Counted from the first letter of the stretch, positions 17,347-25,325 are shown. The stretch is 64,000 bases of DNA from Chondromyces crocatus (GCF_001189295.1 NZ_CP012159.1:9780501-9844500), one strand, 5' to 3'. Notes: generated by a model not told the origin, from the sequence alone. Made by a program: numbers and translations.

Positions 17347-18704
17347 GGCAGATCTCCGGTCAGGGCCACGATGTCGGCAACGATCGACCACTCGCGCTGG
17401 ATCAGCTCGAGCCGTCTCATGCGGAGCAACGCCATGTCTCGGCGCGCCGTCAGGACCCGCAACATCTCCCCCTTGCCGGCCGCTTTCATCGCCAGCGCTG
17501 CCTCCACCGAGGCCTGCGCGGCCGGCTCCCCAGCCGTCTCGATCACCTCACGCGCTTGCCGCACCTCCGCCCGCTCCTTCTCCAGGTTGAGGAGCGTCGA
17601 GGCCAGCACCCGCTGCTTCACCTGCGTCTCGGCGAGCGCCCTGGTCCGCTCGGCGTCGGCGCGCGCCGTCTCGCTCTGGTTGCGCCGCAGCACCGGGAAC
17701 GTCCACGCCAGGCCACCGCCGAACCGCGCCTCCCCCAGATCCCCGCGCCCGGCGGTGACGATGAGGTTCAGCGGCACGTGCGACTCGATCTGCGCGCGCT
17801 CTCGCGCCCGCGCATAGTAAGCGGCCTCGCGCCGCGACGAGTCCACGTGGGGCGACTCTGCTGCGGCGCGCGCCACCTCGCCCCGGGTCATGCCATCGGC
17901 TGGCGGCGGCGTGACCGCCGTCCCTCCCGGAGGCTCGAACATCCGCCCCGTCACCCGCGCCAGATCCGACAGGGCCCGTCGCTGATCGGCCCGCGCCTCC
18001 GCGAGCAGCACCGTCACCCGCGCCAGCTCCACCTGCGCGAGCTTCTCGTCCTGCAGCGTCGCGTCGCCCGCGTCGAGACGCGAGGTGTACACACCCGCCT
18101 CTTCCCGGGCATCCTTCACGATGCTCTCGAAGGTGAGCACACGCGCCGCCGCCACCAGCGCAGCGCCGTACGCGCGAACGGCTTCTCCCTCCGCGGTCAT
18201 GCGCACCGCCTCGAGATCCGTCTCCCGCCAGGCGACCAGCGCGTCTGCCTCGTCGATCCTGCGGCCGCGCTGCCCCGACACCTCCAGCGGCACCCACAGG
18301 TTGCCCTGGACCATGACGTCCTTCGTCGCACCGTTGGTGCCCCGATCGACGAAGACCTCCAGGTACGGATTGTCGACGGGCGTGAGCCGCGCACCTGCAT
18401 ACGCGGACTGCGCAACGCCCACGCCAGCGCGCGCCGTCACCACGCTCGGCGACCACTCGCGCGAAAGCTCCATCGCCCTCTCGAGCGTGGGAAAGCGCTC
18501 GGTCGCGCCCACATCGGCCGGCGCTGCGGCCGCATCCGTGCGCGGCCCCTTCGCCGCCGCCGCGGCTCCAGCGCGGGTCTCCGCGCTCGCCTCCGCGATG
18601 GGCAGCACAGCCAGCATCAACGCTGGCGCCACGAACGCCACCCACGGTCTCCGTGGAACGCGGCCTTTGTGTGGCGCAGCCCATTTGAGCCCAAACAGCA
18701 GCAT
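17343..18704 (-). CDS. czcC: TolC-like outer-membrane channel of the CBA efflux pump
   Basis: 453 residues with a signal peptide (FVAPALMLAVLPIAEASAET) followed by two outer-membrane-efflux repeats rich in long amphipathic helices (e.g. residues ~120-230 and 290-430). It is first in the operon and overlaps czcB by 4 bp, so the three pump parts are made together in the order C, B, A. No Cys lipobox is seen, so it is probably not acylated. ATG 18704 lies only about 7 bp from a possible -10 element, so the transcript may be nearly leaderless. Confidence 0.88.
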   Translation of the reverse strand: MLLFGLKWAAPHKGRVPRRPWVAFVAPALMLAVLPIAEASAETRAGAAAAAKGPRTDAAAAPADVGATERFPTLERAMELSREWSPSVVTARAGVGVAQSAYAGARLTPVDNPYLEVFVDRGTNGATKDVMVQGNLWVPLEVSGQRGRRIDEADALVAWRETDLEAVRMTAEGEAVRAYGAALVAAARVLTFESIVKDAREEAGVYTSRLDAGDATLQDEKLAQVELARVTVLLAEARADQRRALSDLARVTGRMFEPPGGTAVTPPPADGMTRGEVARAAAESPHVDSSRREAAYYARARERAQIESHVPLNLIVTAGRGDLGEARFGGGLAWTFPVLRRNQSETARADAERTRALAETQVKQRVLASTLLNLEKERAEVRQAREVIETAGEPAAQASVEAALAMKAAGKGEMLRVLTARRDMALLRMRRLELIQREWSIVADIVALTGDLP

Positions 18705-18711
18705 CCCCGTT

Positions 18712-18739
18712 GCTTTAACGGGTCCCCGGGAGGGGTCAA
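18712..18739 (-). promoter_or_regulatory. Possible czcCBA promoter overlapping a GC-rich inverted repeat
   Basis: Read on the minus strand, TTGACC (18739-18734) is followed after 16 bp by TAAAGC (18717-18712). The spacer holds CCCCTCCCGGGG, a short dyad that could bind a metal regulator. No merR, arsR or two-component gene is adjacent. This is weak, read by eye. Confidence 0.25.
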
Positions 18740-19285
18740 GCGCGGACTTGCCGCGACATCTGCCTGAAACAATTAAGGAATCGGGCGCCAGATACTAGTC
18801 TGCTGCGCAGCCGCCCACATGTCGTGAGGCCTTCGTTCCGGTCGGTGGGCTGTCCTAGATGCCACATCCTGTTGGTCGTGCAACCACCTCGATGCGGCCT
18901 CATCGCGCTTCGACACGCATCGTCACCACAGCGGCGCAGAGGGGACGACATGGGTCGCGCACCTCTACATCATGAGGTGTGCCACGCCTTCCACGACGAC
19001 GATCACGCCCCTCCGCAAGCTTCAGCACGCTCGATGATCGACGGCTTTCGCTGGCTATTTTCGCAGCTCGACGCCGCACCGACGGCACCTCGACCCGTTG
19101 CAGGACGAGCTCGTGCTGGGACTCGAGGAGGGCATCTTGCCTCGATGACTGGAGGGCTGGGGCATCATGCCTCGATGGTTTGCAGGCCAGCAGCAGCACT
19201 CGGAAGAAGCTCAGGCACACGCTCGCATGCATGCCGAGCTGTGCTGCACGGTACGCACGTCGAGCGCTCGGGTGACGAACGGTGT
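18740..19285. other. Intergenic region, ~550 bp, no gene recognised
   Basis: The stretch is less GC-rich than its neighbours. Every frame that stays open for long lacks sensible composition or a known motif. A short near-repeat (GCATCTTGCCTCGATG, then GCATCATGCCTCGATG) lies around 19131-19181. I see nothing else. Confidence 0.5.
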
Positions 19286-19768
19286 TCACACCACGCGCGA
19301 GCCCACGCGCAGCCGGGTGACCTGGTAAGCGACGCCCGCGATCAGGCCCGTGACCAGCCCGAGGTGTGCGACGCGCAGAACAGGCGAGTCCAGACCCGAA
19401 GCGAGCGGCTGACTCACCGGCAACCGGGTCAAGGTCTCGGTGATCCCGGGCAGCAGCACGAAGAAAAAGCTCACGCTCAGCGCGATCGTCTCGGTGTAGC
19501 GCCGCGCGCGACCGAGCCATGACAGGTGCGGCGCGGCCACGCCCACGAGCAACGCGAGCAAGGTGCCCACCGCGAGACCGAAGCCGACCGGGGTCTTGAT
19601 CACACCGAAGGCCGTCAGCGCGCCGAGCGCCGTCGCCACGACATAGAGCTTGCCCACGCGGGTCGCGACGTCGATGCGACCTCCGCGCACGAACGCGATC
19701 GCGCCCAGCGGGATGGCGAAGAGGCTGACGACGGTGTGGAGGATGCCGATCGAGGAGAGGCTGTTCAT
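19286..19768 (-). CDS. Small integral membrane protein, four or more helices, function unknown
   Basis: 160 residues from ATG 19768, preceded by AAGGAC at a suitable distance; an upstream in-frame start at 19816 would add a non-hydrophobic leader. It is almost wholly hydrophobic: SIGILHTVVSLFAIPLGAIAF, LYVVATALGALTAFGVI, VGTLLALLVGVAAPHL, TIALSVSFFFVLLPGI and LGLVTGLIAGVAYQV are likely helices. The opening (an H in TM1, GAIAF, then an RGG loop) resembles DUF2306-like membrane proteins, but this is a loose likeness. It faces the repeat region and has no operon partner. Confidence 0.7.
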   Translation of the reverse strand: MNSLSSIGILHTVVSLFAIPLGAIAFVRGGRIDVATRVGKLYVVATALGALTAFGVIKTPVGFGLAVGTLLALLVGVAAPHLSWLGRARRYTETIALSVSFFFVLLPGITETLTRLPVSQPLASGLDSPVLRVAHLGLVTGLIAGVAYQVTRLRVGSRVV

Positions 19769-20160
19769 GGCAGTTCGTCCTTGGGATGAGGGACGCAGGT
19801 GGACGACCTCCCCCACCTCACTGGAGGGGCGGAGCTCGACCCGGCGTCGGCCAGGGTCCAGGGTTCGGGTTTGCGACTCGTCTCGGCTCAGGGGTCGAAC
19901 ACGCCGTTCGCCACCTTCACCGGCACGCTCGCGCGAGCCAGCGCGACGACCGGGGAGCGCCCCGGCCCATCGAGCGACCTCACACGAAGGTCACCCCGTG
20001 TTGTCTCGCGACCTCGCCAGGCGTTACACGCCCCCCTCGTTTTTTTTCGGAGCCCCCTCCCGCCGCTCCGTTACGTCCACATCGGCATGTTCCCAGCCGC
20101 GTCGCGCTGTCCAGCGTAGGGGGCATCACATACCCGTCACGCGCCGTGGAGGCTCGACAG
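19769..20160. other. Intergenic region upstream of the repeat array, no gene
   Basis: Divergent intergenic DNA. It contains an uninterrupted run of about eight T at 20041-20048, unusual in this composition. No coding sequence is supported. Confidence 0.5.
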
Positions 20161-20260
20161 CTTCTCTCCAGAGGCTCCAGAGCCTCTTTCGAGAGGTTCA
20201 TGACCTCCTTCGAGAGGCTCGAAAGCCTCGTCTTCGAGAGGTCCCACCACTGCCTTCAGG
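20161..20260. repeat. Degenerate 21-24 bp repeats forming three successive hairpins
   Basis: CGAGAGG recurs at 20190, 20211 and 20235. Three perfect small inverted repeats follow each other: AGAGGCTC/GAGCCTCT (20170-20187, 2-nt loop), GAGGT/ACCTC (20193-20207) and GAGGCT-CGAA-AGCCTC (20214-20229). A 12-bp palindrome GGTGTCGACACC (20261-20272) marks the junction with the regular array. Confidence 0.75.
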
Positions 20261-20264
20261 GGTG

Positions 20265-20720
20265 TCGACACCTTCCTCCAGGAGGGTCGACACCTTCCTC
20301 CAGGAGGGTCGACACCTTCCTCCAGGAGGGTCGACACCTTCCTCCAGGAGGGTCGACACCTTCCTCCAGGAGGGTCGACACCTTCCTCCAGGAGGGTCGA
20401 CACCTTCCTCCAGGAGGGTCGACACCTTCCTCCAGGGACCTCGACACCTTCCTCCAGGAGGGTCGACACCTTCCTCCAGGAGGGTCGACACCTTCCTCCA
20501 GGAGGGTCGACACCCTCCTCCAGGCGGGTCGACACCTTCCTCCAGGGACCTCGACACCCTCCTCCAGGGACCTCGACACCCTCCTCCAGGCGGGTCGACA
20601 CCCTCCTCCAGGGACCTCGACACCCTCCTCCAGGCGGGTCGACACCTTCCTCCAGGGACCTCGACACCTTCCTCCAGGAAGGTCGACACCTTCCTCCAGG
20701 AAGGTCGACACCTTCCTCCG
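20265..20720. repeat. Minisatellite: 21 tandem copies of a 22-bp unit
   Basis: The unit TCGACACCTTCCTCCAGG plus four variable bases repeats with an exact 22-bp period from 20265; the last copy (20705) breaks off after TTCCTCC. Endings fall into a few types: GGAGGG (units 1-7 and 9-11), GGGACC (8, 13, 14, 16, 18), GGCGGG (12, 15, 17) and GGAAGG (19, 20). Units 12 and 14-17 also have CACCCTCC for CACCTTCC. Each junction makes the palindrome GTCGAC or CTCGAC, and the commonest type contains CCTCC-A-GGAGG. There are no spacers, so it is not CRISPR. No stop codon exists in the unit, which keeps all six frames open; this is a by-product and not evidence of coding. Confidence 0.95.
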
Positions 20721-21198
20721 ATGGCCTGCTCCGATGGCCTCTCCAGCCACCGCACCGCCAGGTGCAGCAGCCTGGTCAGTCGTCGCTGCAACGTCCGAGC
20801 AAGGACAAAAGGTCTCCCTCACCCGAGCAGACGGGTCAATCGGGAGCAGCATTCCTTCCTCCGCTCGGCCAGCCAGGTCACGGCAGCCTCAGGGCCCGTC
20901 GCCGACGAAGCACCTGACGTGACCCCTCGTTCGGACTGCCCGAGAATGCCTCGACGGCTCCAGTACGAGCCTCTGCGACTGCAAACAACCGCTCCCAGGA
21001 GCCACGACTCCCCCATCGCGCAGTGCGCCCTTCGTTTACATGGCGAATGTCAGGCCCCTGCCGGACCGAGACAAACAAGAGAATCATTGGTACATGAGTT
21101 GCTCGATCAGCTGATTGCGTATCGCCACCACCCATTCAACCCTGGCCAGCAGCTCGGGAGACTCGTCGATGTCCCCGGCTCCAGGGACAGGAGGGCCC
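20721..21198. other. Intergenic region between the array and the beta-trefoil gene
   Basis: No gene is supported. The part around 21050-21110 is locally A/T-richer (for instance ACAAACAAGAGAATCATTGG) and is the likely promoter zone of the lipoprotein gene at 21199. Confidence 0.5.
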
Positions 21199-21762
21199 AT
21201 GCTGCGCACATTCAGCCTGTTTGCAGGGATGAGTTTGCTGGCGGTCGTCTCGTCGACCGGATGCATCGCCGACGCGGACGACACAGACACCACGGACAAC
21301 GCCGACGAACACGACGAAGGCATTGCCACGAGTGAGTCAGCCGTGATCTCGGCGAGACCTTTCGGCTGCATCGGCGCACAGATCGCGCTGCGTGCGAGCA
21401 GCGGTCATTACGTGGCCGCGGAAGGGGGTGGTGGAGGCGCGGTGAACGCGAATCGCGTACAGATAAGAGAATGGGAGATGTTCACCGTGCACGACCTCGG
21501 CAGCAGAAAGGTCGCCCTTCAGACCTGGAATGGTCATTACGTCGTCGCAGAGGGCGGCGGAGGGCGTGAAGTGAAAGCCGATCGACGGGTGCGGAGTGTC
21601 TGGGAGACCTTTGTCCTCGAGCGCCACCCGAACGGGTCAGACTGGGCATTGAAGGCAGCGAACGGCCAGTACGTCGTCGCAGAGGGTGGCGGAGGGGGCA
21701 CGGTGAACGCGAATCGATCGGCTGCAAGAGCGTGGGAGGCGTTCACGGCGGTCTGCCTCTGA
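21199..21762 (+). CDS. Secreted beta-trefoil (fascin-like) lipoprotein
   Basis: 187 residues from ATG 21199, which has the strong Shine-Dalgarno AGGAGGG at 21189-21195 only 3 bp away. A signal peptide ends in SSTGC, so it is probably lipidated, then comes an acidic Asp/Thr/Glu linker (DADDTDTTDNADEHDEG). The mature part has three internal repeats, each with GHYV(V/A)AEGGGG or GQYVVAEGGGG followed by N/D-R and a W-E-x-F strand. This is the three-fold pattern of fascin/actin-cross-linking beta-trefoils. In bacteria such domains usually bind carbohydrate or a protein surface; the ligand is unknown. It lies directly downstream of the minisatellite. Confidence 0.8.
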   Translation: MLRTFSLFAGMSLLAVVSSTGCIADADDTDTTDNADEHDEGIATSESAVISARPFGCIGAQIALRASSGHYVAAEGGGGGAVNANRVQIREWEMFTVHDLGSRKVALQTWNGHYVVAEGGGGREVKADRRVRSVWETFVLERHPNGSDWALKAANGQYVVAEGGGGGTVNANRSAARAWEAFTAVCL

Positions 21763-21852
21763 GAGCGCAGGGTGCGCGTTCGGGCTCCGGCGCGGTCACG
21801 CCCGGGGTCGTGGTCTCGTCGAACACGCACGGGACTGGTCTGCACGCTGTGG

Positions 21853-22104
21853 TCACCCCTCCGGCTCGTCCTCGTCTGGCCACAGCGCCCCCAGGTCGAA
21901 CGCCAGGGCGTCGAAGGGCATGGCGCACACCGACGCGTCGCCCAGCTCACCCCCGCTGCGGCGTACACCGGCATCTTCCCCAGCCGGTCATGGCCGGCCG
22001 TCGACGCGGAGAGGATCTCGCAGATCCAGTCCGGCGGCAGCGTGAAGTGTGCCTCCCTGGGCAACCTGGGCATGCGCTCGCGCCGGGCCGGACGCGAACC
22101 AGCG
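21853..22104 (-). pseudogene. Remnant of an Uma2-family (DUF820) nuclease
   Basis: On the minus strand the stretch reads RRERMPRLP, then FTLPPDWICEILSAST, then HDRLGKMPVYAAAGV, which is the core of Uma2 endonuclease-like proteins. The frame then shifts; in the next frame the typical Uma2 ending follows (MPFDALAFDLGALW, then a stop at 21853). About 40 residues of the usual middle and the whole N-terminal third are missing. I read it as a decayed gene with a 5' truncation and an internal frame-shifting deletion. Confidence 0.75.
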
Positions 22105-22126
22105 TGAACTCGGACCCCGCGCGGGG

Positions 22127-23461
22127 CTAGCGGGCGGCTCGTACGGCGCGGGTGGCGAGGAAGGCGAGACCGACGGCAGCGCCGAGCGCGGTGGTGGTGA
22201 TCGCGGTGGCGCGGAGCAAGGCGGTCTTCACGCGGCTGGGCTCGTGGTCGGGCAGATAGGGGCGCGTCGCGTGGGGCAGGAGCCAGGCTTCGCTTCCGTG
22301 GCCTTTGCCTCCCAGGAGGTGCATCGCGCGGGCGAGCTTGCTGCGGGGGTACATCCGGCTCTGGACGAACAGAATGTAACGGCTCAAGGAGACGTGCCCC
22401 GAAGCCTGGCGCTCCATCCAGAACAGCACGCGGCGGAGGTGCTCGGCGGTCGCGCGCGGGCCGCCGTCGCCGTCGAGGCGCTGCCACTCGCCGTGACCGG
22501 GCAGCACCCACGCGAAGCCGAGGTGGCCAGCCTCGGCCAGCGCGACGAGGCGTCGGACGGAGCGGGTCTGGCGGTCCCAGTTCTCCCAGCACTGGAGGCG
22601 GAAGGCCATGAGCTGGCCGAGGCGGCGGGAGTAGGCGAGGTGATCGCCGCTGAACAGGAAGCGGCCGCGGTAGATCAGGCAGAGGGATCCGGGGGTGTGT
22701 CCGGGCTGGGGGATGACGGCGAGCTCCGCGTCGGGGAGCGAGGCCTCCGGGATGGGAACGCCTTCGAGGGTGACGGGGCTGAGCTGGTCACCGAGCTGGA
22801 TCTCCACGTCGCTGGTGGCGGCGCGGTACTCGTTGCCGCGCAGGTTCACGTCGGAGGCGCCGAGGATGCGGCGGCTGCCCGGGAAGCGCGCGGCGTACTC
22901 GGCGTGGTGCTCGGCGTGGTCGCGATGAGTGAGGAAGATCCAGCGGACGCCGCCGTGTTCGTCGAGCCAGCGGAAGAGCGCGTCGTTCGGCTTGGGCAGG
23001 TCGACGAGCACGTTCCCGTCCGGGCGCTCGATGAAGTACGCCATCGCGCCGGCGTTGTCGCGGGAGGGGCTGCCGAGGACCCAGACGTTGTCCTCGATGG
23101 GCCGCGGCCAGGTGCGCCACGGGGCGCCGAGAGAGCCCGGGCGCACGCGTGCGGCAGGGGGTTTGAGGCGCAAGGCGCCGAAGGGACACGCCGCGACGGC
23201 CGTGCGGGCGGCTTCGAGTTCGGCCTGGCTTCTAGGCTGGCGGATGACGCCGGTGAAGGCGCCTTCTTCGTAGGTCCCCGGGAGCACGGCGGGGCCGCCG
23301 TTGAGCACGGCACCATCCATCGCTTTCCAGTGGGCTGGGGCCACCTCACCCAGCAGCTCGGGCGCGAAGTTGCGACAGGTGCCAGCGCCGCAGCACGTGT
23401 TCATGACGTGCAGGCGCCCCCAGTCCTGCGCGGTGTCACCGTCTCTCGTCGTACCCGTCAT
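22127..23461 (-). CDS. Ferredoxin / metallo-beta-lactamase-fold fusion protein
   Basis: 444 residues from ATG 23461, with GGAGAGGGG upstream. The first ~90 residues form a small ferredoxin: NTCCGAGTCRNFAPE, then AACPFGALRLK, giving Cys for one Fe-S cluster. Residues ~120-350 are a metallo-beta-lactamase domain with THRDHAEHH (HxxDHxxH-like metal site), PQPGHTPGS and SGDHLAY. The C-terminus has a Lys/Arg stretch and a final hydrophobic segment (ATAITTTALGAAVGLAFLAT) that could anchor it. Similar fusions are annotated only as MBL-fold hydrolases. A redox-linked hydrolase or oxygen/nitric-oxide-related role is possible, but no flavodoxin domain is present. Confidence 0.83.
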   Translation of the reverse strand: MTGTTRDGDTAQDWGRLHVMNTCCGAGTCRNFAPELLGEVAPAHWKAMDGAVLNGGPAVLPGTYEEGAFTGVIRQPRSQAELEAARTAVAACPFGALRLKPPAARVRPGSLGAPWRTWPRPIEDNVWVLGSPSRDNAGAMAYFIERPDGNVLVDLPKPNDALFRWLDEHGGVRWIFLTHRDHAEHHAEYAARFPGSRRILGASDVNLRGNEYRAATSDVEIQLGDQLSPVTLEGVPIPEASLPDAELAVIPQPGHTPGSLCLIYRGRFLFSGDHLAYSRRLGQLMAFRLQCWENWDRQTRSVRRLVALAEAGHLGFAWVLPGHGEWQRLDGDGGPRATAEHLRRVLFWMERQASGHVSLSRYILFVQSRMYPRSKLARAMHLLGGKGHGSEAWLLPHATRPYLPDHEPSRVKTALLRATAITTTALGAAVGLAFLATRAVRAAR

Positions 23462-23611
23462 GAGCTCATCCCCTCTCCACCAGCGCGCGAGGAGGTGACG
23501 CGGCGGATCCGCGACGACTCCCCAGGTGCAAGGTACTAGGGGCCGTCCGCGGCAACCATCGCCGTGAAGCGGATCCGACGCCGTGCGTCCCGTGTGTTTC
23601 AAGCGTTGCGG

Positions 23612-23656
23612 GCGGTGAGCGCGGAGAGCGCGGAGAGCGCGGTGAACGCGGTGAGC
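23612..23656. repeat. Five 9-bp tandem repeats (GCGGWGARC)
   Basis: GCGGTGAGC, GCGGAGAGC, GCGGAGAGC, GCGGTGAAC and GCGGTGAGC follow each other without gaps in the ~230-bp gap between the fusion protein and the second kinase. Confidence 0.85.
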
Positions 23657-23691
23657 TGCGCGCGGTGAGACACGCGCGGAGAGCGAGCGAC

Positions 23692-25098
23692 TCAGCGCTC
23701 GATGGGACGCTCGGGGGCGCGCAAGGCGGCGAGCAAGGCGCGGACCTGCGCGGCGATCCCGGCTTCGGCGGTGGCGGGTGAGGGGGGAAGGGCCGTACGA
23801 GGAACGTCCACGCCGAGAGAGCTGGCAGCAGCCAGGAGGCTGGCGCTGGCCATGAAGGCCATGGCATGCCGGGCGCCGCCATGGCGCGGCGGCGGCAGCG
23901 GGACCGAAGGCGGAGGCACGGTGCTCCAGAGCGGATCGTTGAAGGCTGGCCTCGACGGGGGAGGCACGGTGCTCCACAGCGTCGGGTTGAACCCTGGCCT
24001 CGATGGGGGAGGCACGGTGCTCCACAGCGTCGGGTTGAAGCCTGGCTTCGAGGGCGGAGGCGCCGAGATGCGGGTCGCCGCAGCCGGCGGGATGGAGGGG
24101 CTCACCAGGCCCGCCGGAGGGATCGAGGAGCGCCGGAGACCCACCGGCGGAATGGGGAGGCGAGGCACGTGGACGGGAGGCGCGAGGTCACTGCGGGCGG
24201 CCCGCTTGAGGCGAGCCAACGTGGGCGCAGCTTCCGGTGGGGCGAAGGGCGCGAGGGCCATGGCGAGCTCGGGGGCGCTGCCGTAACGAGCGTCGCGGTT
24301 CTTGTCGAGGCAGCGCAGGATGATCGCGGCGAGGCCTGCGGGGATGCTCGGCAAGAGTTCTGCGGGGGGCATGGGGTCGGCCTTGAGGATGGCAGCGAGG
24401 AGGGAGGCGATGCCCACCCGGCCGACGGATCGGAACGGGAGCTGGCTGGTCACCATGCGGTACAGCAGAACGCCGAGGGACCAGAGGTCGCTGCGCCCGT
24501 CGATCTCGTCGCCGAGGATCTGCTCGGGCGACATGAAGCAAGGGGAGCCGATGAGGGACGCGCGCGGTGTGGCCGAGCCGGCCGGGAAGGCGATCGCTTC
24601 GACCTTGGCGAGACCGAAGTCGAGCACCTTGATCAGGGTGGTACCGTCGGGGCGGTGCGCGAGGAAGACGTTCTCGGGCTTGATGTCGCGGTGCACGACG
24701 CCATGCACGTGGGCCTCGGTGAGGGCCTCGCAGATCTGGAGGGCGTAGTGCGCAGCCTCGGGGGCTGGGAGCGCCTTGCGCTCGGCGAGGACGGCGCCGA
24801 GGTCGCGGCCTTCGAGCAGCTCCATCGCCATGAAGGGCAAGCCGCGGTGCTCGCCGACGTCGAGGACGCGAACGACGTGCTCGCCCTGGAGGGCGCAGGC
24901 CGTCCACGACTCGCTGAGGAAGCTCTTCACGGCGCGCGGATGCCGGGCGGCTTCGGGCAGCATGACCTTCACGGCGCGCACGACCTGCGTGGGCAGGTGG
25001 GTCGCGGCGTAGACGATGCCCATGCCGCCGCGGCCGAGCACGCGCTCCAGCCGGTACACGCCGGCGATGGTGTCTCCGAGATCGAGCGGGGGGCTCAC
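23692..25098 (-). CDS. Membrane-anchored Ser/Thr protein kinase with Pro-rich repeat linker
   Basis: 468 residues. The N-terminal Hanks kinase (~10-285) has GRGGMGIVYA, AVKVM, HRDIKPENVF, DFGLAK and MSPEQILG, so it is complete. After the kinase come about 130 residues of Pro/Ser-rich linker with three identical-style 16-residue repeats (PPPSxPGFNPTLWSTV, ~residues 346-400), then a single hydrophobic segment (AMAFMASASLLAAASSLGV) and a short tail. This is the PknB-like design with a cytosolic kinase and one membrane pass but almost no sensor domain. It diverges from the aldehyde dehydrogenase gene. Confidence 0.9.
   Translation of the reverse strand: MSPPLDLGDTIAGVYRLERVLGRGGMGIVYAATHLPTQVVRAVKVMLPEAARHPRAVKSFLSESWTACALQGEHVVRVLDVGEHRGLPFMAMELLEGRDLGAVLAERKALPAPEAAHYALQICEALTEAHVHGVVHRDIKPENVFLAHRPDGTTLIKVLDFGLAKVEAIAFPAGSATPRASLIGSPCFMSPEQILGDEIDGRSDLWSLGVLLYRMVTSQLPFRSVGRVGIASLLAAILKADPMPPAELLPSIPAGLAAIILRCLDKNRDARYGSAPELAMALAPFAPPEAAPTLARLKRAARSDLAPPVHVPRLPIPPVGLRRSSIPPAGLVSPSIPPAAATRISAPPPSKPGFNPTLWSTVPPPSRPGFNPTLWSTVPPPSRPAFNDPLWSTVPPPSVPLPPPRHGGARHAMAFMASASLLAAASSLGVDVPRTALPPSPATAEAGIAAQVRALLAALRAPERPIER
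23912..24055. repeat. Three 48-bp in-frame repeats inside the kinase gene
   Basis: GGAGGCACGGTGCTCCA recurs at 23912, 23960 and 24008, an exact 48-bp period, which codes for the 16-residue repeats of the kinase linker. Two of the copies are nearly identical, so this is a recent in-frame expansion. Confidence 0.9.
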
Positions 25099-25325
25099 GA
25101 TGCCTCCCCGGTTCGGGGCGCATTGCTTCGGAACGCACGCCAGAGCCGGTGACGGAGAACCCCTTCAAGGCGACGGTGGCGCAAGTTTCCAGCCATCGTG
25201 CTTTGTTGCATCTCCCATGAGAGGTTACCGCGCGCCCTGCCGCTGCGACAAGTTGTCCCCCTACGTCCCAGGCGACCTGGGCAGTAATCTGACGACGGGA
25301 ACAGTTCGGATGGCGTGGAGGCGTG

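Noticed and set aside
18824-19522. Frames on both strands in the gap after czcC
   Set aside because: No family, no good start site and a composition unlike neighbouring genes; part of one overlaps the real membrane-protein gene in antisense.
20265-20720. CRISPR array
   Set aside because: Units are contiguous with no spacers and no cas genes are seen.
19650-21335. Long frames through the 22-bp array, in all six frames, giving 22-residue repeat proteins
   Set aside because: The unit has no stop in any frame and 22 is not a multiple of 3, so each frame reads the same 66-bp cycle. No start with a good ribosome site, signal peptide or non-repeat domain supports any of them. A repeat protein cannot be fully excluded.
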